Under the pieces are notes generated by a model. It was not told where the DNA came from. It saw nothing but the letters and a program-made list of their open reading frames with translations, and did no database searches. Source: Tretioscincus oriximinensis (Eukaryota; Chordata; Lepidosauria; Squamata; Gymnophthalmidae). From it: DNA of 64,000 nucleotides. The stretch's first letter is position 1. Each line of letters opens with the position of its first letter. Location: positions 203,291 to 267,290 of the forward strand of contig JAJVDF010001195.1 in assembly GCA_022410635.1 (NCBI GenBank), written 5' to 3'. A program made the translations under genes and the position numbers. This document shows positions 25,301-34,300 of the stretch, piece by piece.

Positions 25301-28300
25301 TGCAACGTCTGGGCCTCTTCAGCCTTGAAAGGAGACGTTTGAGGGGTGATCTGATTGAAGTGTACAAAATCATGCATGGGTTCGACAGGGTGAATAGAGA
25401 AAAAATGTTTTCTCTATCACACAACACAAGGACCAGAGGGCACTCCTTAAAACTGTTGGGTAGAAAAGTGAGAACAGACAAAAGAAAGTATTTTTTCACC
25501 CAGATGGTCATCGGCCTGTGGAATTTACTTCCTGAAGAGGTAGTGGTAGCTAACAGCTTGGATAGTTTCAAGACAGGACTAGACAGGTTTATGGACACTA
25601 AGGGTATAAATGGATACTAAGATAGTTGTCTGGATGTAGCCTCCGGGATGGAGCAACAGGCAGGACTTTTGAAATACCATTTGCAGGGAGTCACGAACAG
25701 GAGCAGCATATTTTGCTCTCCTCTGTTCGGACTGCCCAGGTGCATCTGGTGGGCCTCTGTGTGACACAGAATGCTGGACTCGATGGGCTGTGGCCTGATC
25801 CAGTATGGCTCTTCTTATGTTCTTATGTTTCCTTAACGACTGAGCTATCTGTGCCTGCTCCATCAGACATAACCATGTGAACAGCTTTCTTTTCTATAAC
25901 AGAAAAAAGCCCGGATTCATCTTATTCTGTGCTCCATCTATCTAAAACCCTTCAGAACTTAAATTGATTAATTTATCTTTCTTGAGACGTGAATGGCTGT
26001 GCACAGCTAGAAAACGATGCGTACAGAACAACTATCACGTTGAGCAGAAAAGAATTATCTTTTTTTAATGCCTAATTGAAAATGAGAGAAAATGTTTTTG
26101 ATCACAAAAAGATTGATACTTTAATGGCTAGAGGAAAAAGAGTTAGTGTTTTATGCCCAGACTAGAAAATATTTCAAATAGGGTAGATATATCAGCCAGC
26201 CAGGCTACCAGCCTATAAATCTAGTCAAGTGGTACTTAATCTGGCCCCTTTCAACTTTTCATCCACAAATGCTGTAATTGTGACTCTAATCAGTCTCATC
26301 CAGCATGGTCAAATGTCAGGGATGATCCAAGACTTAAAAAAGGCTCATCTGCTCTAACTAGAAGCAGCTCTCCATGGTGCTGGGCAGAAATCTTTACCAA
26401 GATTTCTATGAGAAATCCTTCAATTGGGTGTGCAGGGAAAGCTTTTGGCTCCTTTTCACAGCAGTTTGAGTAAGACACGGGAAAGAAGAACGGGACCTCT
26501 TTGTATCTAACAAAGAATGGAGAAATTCTGCTTATTATTTAAAGCTGTTTGACAAAAGTACTATGCATATCAAAACTACCAACTCTGGTGGCATTTACTA
26601 TTAAAAAAACTTTCTCCCATGTTCTGAGCCTTTATGGTCTAGAGCTTATTTTACCAGATGCAAAGAATATAATCATTCTTCATAAGACTCTAAGTTATCA
26701 CAAGTGTTTTCTTTTTCTTTTGTGTGTGTGTGCTACAGCTGACCCCAATGGAAAGTGGTTAAAATGCAATTTGGCTTAATGTTAACTTAATTGCCTACAA
26801 CAGTGCTTGACCCTCTTACAAAAGACAGATTTTCCAAAGGACGCTGCACCGGGAAACACCGTCATTAGTCATCATTATACATCACATTAATTCATGTACT
26901 TAAATCGCAGCGTGAAAGTGGGGGCCAGGAATAGGCAAAGCCTTTACGAGATTCATTCACTAATCAGCTTCATTGGCTTTTAAATTCCTGGTTTATTTTT
27001 AATATCGTGGCTACCTCCCTCAGAGAAGAGTTCTAGCAAAAACGTCTCAGCTTCTGACATATTTGTGGCTGGTGAACAAGCACATCTGTATGACACCTGG
27101 AGAACCAGACAATCTGGGCAATGCTGAGCCAGACAGAAAAACTGCCCAACCCATCTGTAAGATTGTCTATTAACCAATGAACATGAATATTTTCTTCCAT
27201 CATATAGAGGCTTACATTTTTGAAGGAAATGGTATAAGAAGGAAGGAAAGCTAGAAAGAAGTTCAAAATAGAATAAAATGTATGACCTTACTGCAATTCT
27301 GTTCCACCTTAACATCACGGAGATAAGTATTTGATAGATTCTCTACCAGACATTGCTCTTGTTGCCCCAGGGACTTTTTCACATGAGAGGATTAGTTCCT
27401 GCTATTTACCTGTTTTTCTAACCTGCAATTCATCCCCTTATTACAGTTGCATATGCTTTGTCTTCTCCCATACAGTTTCCTATAAATACCTGACCCTGAC
27501 ATTAGTCCCTCAGCATCTGAAGAAGTAGACGTGTCTACAAAAGCTTATGCCACCCACTTTTCTCAAATTAGTCTCAAAGTGCTACTAGCTTCTTTGCTGG
27601 ACTTTCTACTAGGCTAACACGGCTATTTCTCTGAACTTAACATCATGGATATCTAGACATAATGTTTATGTTTTTAAAGCATCATGTTTTAAATGCTTGG
27701 CATGGTTCTAAAGCTGGTGGCATCTTGGGATAGGGCTTTCTCTGTGGCAGCCCCCAGAATATGGAACAGCCTCACTTGTGTGCATCTCTGTGTGCATTCA
27801 GAAAACGCTTGAAGATGCACCTTTTTAACCTGACCTTTGGCTGAATAAACTGCTATCTCTTCCCTACTTAATTTGGTTTTAATTTTTAACTGCTCTGAGA
27901 TCTTTGGGTATGGGACAGTATGTAAGTAAATAAATAAACAAATATAAATCAACGGGAGGATTTTCTTTTATTGTAATTTTTCTGGAATTCAGAAACCTAC
28001 AAGATTATCAAATTAGAAGCTATATGGTAAGAGTTCAAGAACGTTTCCCAGAGAAAAATCAAATTCAATCATAAGAACATAAGAACATAATATACGTTTA
28101 AAATGTTTAAGTAAAATGAAGAGTAAAAGGTGCAGGGACTTACAAGAAAAAATGCTGACAGATATTTTTTGTCTATTTTTGTAGAAATACCCTAAACTCT
28201 ATCCAAGAAGATAGACATGGTATATGAACTACTTTGTTTACAAAGCTAGGGAATGTAAAAGAAATTTACCAAGGAAACTATTTAAGGAATATTCTTGTTC

Positions 28301-31300
28301 ATAACACACAACAACAAGCTTCTGGAAATCATCTGAATATATAGATTTAGGGATTGCTGAAGGGACCCAGTAATCTTTTCTGCAAGCTGAAGAAAGGTTG
28401 TCTATAACATATATTTTAAAGTTGGTAATTGTTTTTTATAAGAATTAGTGCAATTGGTTAGAGTTCAAGACACTAAACTGGAATATTTATGCTGTAAGAA
28501 ATTAATTTCCTTGTCACATAATACTAGAACAATGAACATGTCGGGTTGGAAGAGTTAGAACCCCAAAGAGAAAGCATCTANCTGGTTTACGGAATTTACA
28601 AACAGATGGTGACAGTAACCAACTTGGATGGCTTTAAAAAAGGATCAGACAAATTCCTGTAGGCACGAATGGATCAGTTGCTAAGAAGACGATCTTCCAT
28701 CTCTGTGTCATACGTCGGGAGGGGTGAGCGCCTTCCACTAGGCTGCAGCTCTAGCCAACTCAGCTATTTGAAAGAGATGCAAATTCGTTATTTGCATATC
28801 AATTAGATAATTGGGTAACATCATTAACTTGATGGGGAAAATAGAAAAAGATGTAAGCCTTTGGGTGAAAATTAATCCTGTAAGCTGCTCTGGAAAAATG
28901 CGGGGTATAAAAATTCACTACTCCTCCTCGAAAACGCTTTAAAGCACTTTGGTGGGCTATTGTGTAAGACAGGATGGTAGACTTAGGTGAACTATGATTC
29001 AATCCTCTTATGTTCGTCATTCACGCACTCAATTTTTTTGTCTACTGCCTTTCCTTCCCCAAAATGGCTCATAATTCTTAATCAAAGTAGGATATATTAT
29101 TTAAGAATAGGGTGGGAAATAAATAAATAAATAAATGAATGAATGAATGAAGCAACCTACTACAACAAAAATAAACATAACATTTAAAGCAGTCCAGCAG
29201 GAGCAGCTTTGAGATAAGTAGAAGTTGTATTTCAGTGAGTGTGTTCCCCTATGGAATAACAAAGCCCCTTCCCAGATGGCTGGTTTTATTTTGATAACTT
29301 CCCATGATCTAAGAGAAGGAAAAGAAAGGTTGTATAATAAAATACTTCTTTACCTCATCAGTGATGTTACTGCAAAACAAGATACACTGGGGAGATATGC
29401 AGACTCACTAGGGAGGCATACAGCATCAACTTACTGCAATTGAACTTTTTATAGTAATAGCTTCTTCTACAAATAAGAAATACGGTCTTCCTTTGACTCC
29501 ATGCAGTTTACATTAACAAGATTTAACACGGTCTTAAAATAAGCCCTATTTAGGTTAAATAAATACTTACTACAGAAAACCATGTGACTAATATTGGGGT
29601 CTGTCACATGCCTTTCATTAGGTTCTTGTTTTTATTCAAGTGCATGCCTACAAAATTGCTGGGGAAAAGTCTGTAACCAAGTCAATTGAAGAAGAAAACC
29701 CACAAGGGTCTCTCTCTCTTTTTCTCTTGATAGATAGTTTTCCTACAAACTTTTATTGAGGCTTTGCAATGATCCCTGCCCAGTGAACCAATGAAGAGAA
29801 ACATTCCAGACAAGAAAACTTGAAAAGCTATGTATCTGGGGCCCTTGCTCTAGAATGGACCTAATCTTGCAGTTGGGGCACACAGCTGAGCACTGTGGTC
29901 TGTTAGAAATTCACTTTACAAAGACATCAGAAAATAGATTATGTACTGCTAAAATTTTAAGGTACATGGACTACTTCTTAAAATTCTGTGTTTTCAGTGC
30001 TGGACTGAAATAGGTAAAAGAGGGCCAACTTCTCTTGTTATTAGTAGCCTTGCTCATTTCAGATATGAACCAAAACAAAAGGCCTTTCTGAACTTAGCTA
30101 ACAATGATCCAGATCGGTTTGTCCAGATCAAACAATCTGTTCCAAAGTGGGGATAAACTGCTTTGATGGCATACATGTCTTATTGTATACCACACCTCCT
30201 TGGTCCAATTTACCACCATATAATAAGTCAAGGATCTGTTTAAACAGATCTATGGGTCGTCCAGAACTAGGAGGCTGGATCAGGAGGCTGTTTGGGATCG
30301 ACTGATGCAGACTCCATTTCATCTGCATTAATGTTCAGAAAAGTTGTCAATAGCCCCCTTCTAGATCTGGTTTACCAGTGAGTGCAGGAAGATTTTACGA
30401 TAATACCTTGATTATTATATAATATGTCATTTGAATGAGACAGAAATGGATATTTTAGCTTTCTAATCATATACTGTATATACAAGAGAAAAAGAACAAG
30501 AAAAAACTGCCAATATATTGTCAAAACACAACCCACTCATTCATGCATATTGCTATACATTTAAATAGCGTTCTGTGCTAGCAATTAACTATTTACCAGC
30601 CTCCAACAGAATGCTAGGAATCCTCCTGATGAAAAGGATTCTTGTTACACCAGCAATATAACTCAAAGCCTTTTTAATAAATATTAAAAAGTATAAAAGG
30701 AAAAGGAAATTGAAGNAGGCTGAATCTACGTGAAGACCTTTTGCAATGAGGGTCAATTTCCTGATTGCAGTGCTATCTGAGGTGCTTTTGCAACAGAGAT
30801 TCTGCCAGATGGGATTTAAAACCTGTGATTATCCTGNTACTATACTGGGATTGCCACACATATCTATGGCAATTTCAACATAGCTTTAGGTTACAACAAT
30901 AAAATCTTAGCATATACCTACTCCAGAAAAGAGGATCAACAACCGTCCCTCCTCCCCACTCCCAAANTACATGTAGACCCTGGAGACCATCTTAGTGAAA
31001 ATGGCTAACAAAATGTGTACAAAAATGAAGCAAGACNAAAAATGTCCACTGAACAAGTACAAGAACTTTCAGCACTTTGGATATTTCACGCTATCAGAAT
31101 GTACCCAGTGTGGTGCTGCAGGAGCTTTTGCCAAGGAAGGAAAAGCTCATGTTTCCCCTCACTATTTCATTGGCTACCTGAAAGGGATAGTGAGAAGCTG
31201 TTGCGGAATCTAAACAATATTTCATATTTTCCTCTAATGGACTGGATTTCAGCCTTATACACCAATAACAAATAAGAGCTTGCTTTTTCTGACTACATTT

Positions 31301-34300
31301 CAGAATAGGGTTCTGTTGTTCACATGCGAATGCAGGATGCACATGATACCAGCCATGATCTAACATGTAGATGGCAGGACTCTCTTCTGTAATAAAGCCC
31401 AGCACAAAAGGGACCTCTGCCATATTTCGTACCTATCAATGGAAGTTTTAGGGGGGCTAGATGAAAAATGAATAGCTGGGTATATTTTCCTAGTTCAAAG
31501 ATGGCAATGATATANAGCCATTCAATTTTCCTTCTGAAAACCATCTTACAAGACAGCTCACGTAGAAGGTATTAAAGTAAATTAGAACATATTTCATTGC
31601 AGCAGCCAANCAACACAGCATGCTACTTCTGGCCAAACCAAAGCACCAAGCCTAACAAAGGCAAAGAATTCCATATTGCAGGTACCACTGCCCATAAAAT
31701 GCTTTCCTTTTGAATCTTACCCAGTAATACAACCCTTAGNAGTCATAAGAACATAAGTGGAGCCCACATCTAGCCCAGCATTCTGTCCCACACAGTGGCC
31801 CTTCCAGTTGCACTAGGGTAGCTTGAAACAGAAGAAAACAAAACCCTCACCAGTTCTTGAATTCCTTCAAATGGTATTTCAGGAATATTGCCTGTTTTTC
31901 CATCCTAATTGTTATAGATAAAAAGAACATCCATTCTGATACTTGCATGACATATAAGAACATGCAATACATCAGGGAAAGGGTTTCTAAGCCATTCAGG
32001 TCCTTGCATATCAATCTTCAAGTTCACTCTTGATACCCTCCATCAATTACTCTCTTGCAGTATATCTTATTCAACCAGCTGTCATTTCTTCTGGCTTTCT
32101 AATGCCAATTCTTTAATGAGATTAGCAATGGCNAGCTCAGGTGCACTTTCACCCATTTCCCAACTGCATCCATTTGCATTTCCCCATGCAGAACTGGGCA
32201 GCCATTCAACAAAGTGTAATCACATGTAAGATACAGGTTGCCGTTAAAATCAACAGACCACATGTAGAAGCTTTTAAAACTATTAGTCTCTCTCTCTCTC
32301 AAAAAAGCAAAAATAATATTCAGAAAACAGAGCTGCAGCCAAATGGCCAAACTAGAAACTCTGCCAGTTGGCAACTCCTTCATCTCACATGGCAAATACC
32401 AACTAGCATCGTATGGGGAAATGTTAGTAATGCTGTCTGTCCGACACTGAGGACTACAGACCACTTGCACAAAAGGGATCAATCTCAATACAGCTGATAG
32501 GACAAAACAAGGCACTTGCTTGGGAGGAAAATGAGATTGTTGTCCTAGACAGCACTTCAAGCTTTCAATATCTAGTTCTGTATCCAACCCCAAAACAACA
32601 TTCAAGTCGTTAAAATAATGTTAATTTGTTCTCACCTCATAACATTAAACGATGGAATCCCAAATGCTCCTAAAAGCCTTTCGTAATTTAAACCAACAGC
32701 CATGAAAGTGATTCATATGGGAATAGCAGCATCCCAGGAGACTTTTCCTGTCAAACCTACAAAGCTTTTAAACTTCCCATTGCCATGTTTCCCAGAGAGT
32801 GCTGATGGAGGAACCCGAGAGAGCTTTTAAGCCCTCTTGAAATAGTGTATATTTGTGTGCTCAGTCCTCCAAGCCAATATCAGAACATTCATCTGTAAAA
32901 GCACCAATTTCCTGTAGAGTTGCAGCCTTACAGATCCAGAATACCTCTCCTTACAACAATGGTGCGTCTGATATAAAACTTTATATTAAAACCCCTATCA
33001 AATCAGCAAAGAATTTGTATATCTTTCATTCCAATGGTAGGGTGAGAATAAGTAGGGAAAGAGAGATGAAACCATTGTGTACAAAATTCCAAATACTCTA
33101 AACATTAGAAAACATTAAAAAAGTCAATTCTAATTCAGCATCCTTTTTTAAAATTCTTTTTTCACAAAAAGAATGAGAGCCATGTTTCAAACTTACCTGC
33201 GGCAAAAGGCATCTTATAAGGGTAGCCATTCCGTCCTGAACACACACTGCCAATCCTACTTTCTGGTACGTGCATAACTCCACACAGGCTGTAACTGTTA
33301 ATTGCAGGCCCTTCCCCACAGCAATACGGAGAGTTGCACCAGTGAAATGGCTGAAATGAGGGCTCTGTTGGTAAGGAGCCGGGAGATACCAAAAGCCCCT
33401 CGCAACCCGTTGCCTGCGACAGCTCATCCTTCGGGTAAACTGAGTAATGAGTGTAACTATTGTATCCACTTTGGCCATAATAAACGTAGAACCCATTCAA
33501 TGGGGTCAAGTCTGACGATTCATACAGACAACCACAGTCCGGATGGTTTCCCGGCACGGGCAAAGGATGAATTTGAGGTACTGGGAAAGAAGGCTGATGA
33601 AACTCCTGTTTAGGGGTTGGAGATTTCTCTCCAGGCCTTCCATATTCTGGTTTCATGGAAGCTTGTCCACCCATTAATAAAGGCAGTCTGTGGCAGAACC
33701 CCTCCTGGCCATCACAAGCATCAGGTAATGGTTCATAGTTGGTAGATTCCGTTTTCCCGTAGATCCTGGAAGAATCCTGATGGGCAACTTTTCTAAAAGC
33801 TCCCTCAGTAATGCCTTGCACGTTATGGTGATTTTCTAATTTTACCTTGAACATTTCCTTTTTGGATTTAACACAATTTTTTCCATTTGCTTTGGCCCAC
33901 TTCAGCTTTGATTTGTTGTTTTCAGTTTTGTTTTCGCCTGTGGATTTACTCCGTGGCTTCAGGGGTTGGTCTTTCTCATGGGTTAGCTTCAGAAATGCTG
34001 CAGCATTGAGACTAGCCAATCTCTTTGGAGCAGGATGATAGGAAATCCCACTATCTTCCTGCCTTTTCCCTTCAAATACACCATCCACTGATTGGTCATA
34101 AGAAGCACATTTCTGACTTGACCTGTTTTGGTTCTTANCCTTAGCTGTTTTAGAACTCTGTTTTTCTACCACAGTGCTAACACCCTGGGAACTGCAACAT
34201 GTGTTCTTAGTGCAACAAACTCCACTGATTTGGGGAGAATCTTTTCGAAAGCGCCTGCTAGGTAACAAGCCATTGTCTCGCTCAAAAAGCAGATTGTTGA

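Noticed and set aside
25225..25620. Open frames such as 25225-25620, 51143-51700 and 37048-37329 as host genes
   Set aside because: All are the same CR1 reverse-transcriptase C-terminus followed by CR1 3'UTR and tail.
32099..32605. 168-codon minus-strand open frame, overlapped by a 118-codon plus-strand frame
   Set aside because: No recognised domain or family match, it contains an N, and it lies inside BAHD1 intron 2 without fitting splice phase. Probably chance.
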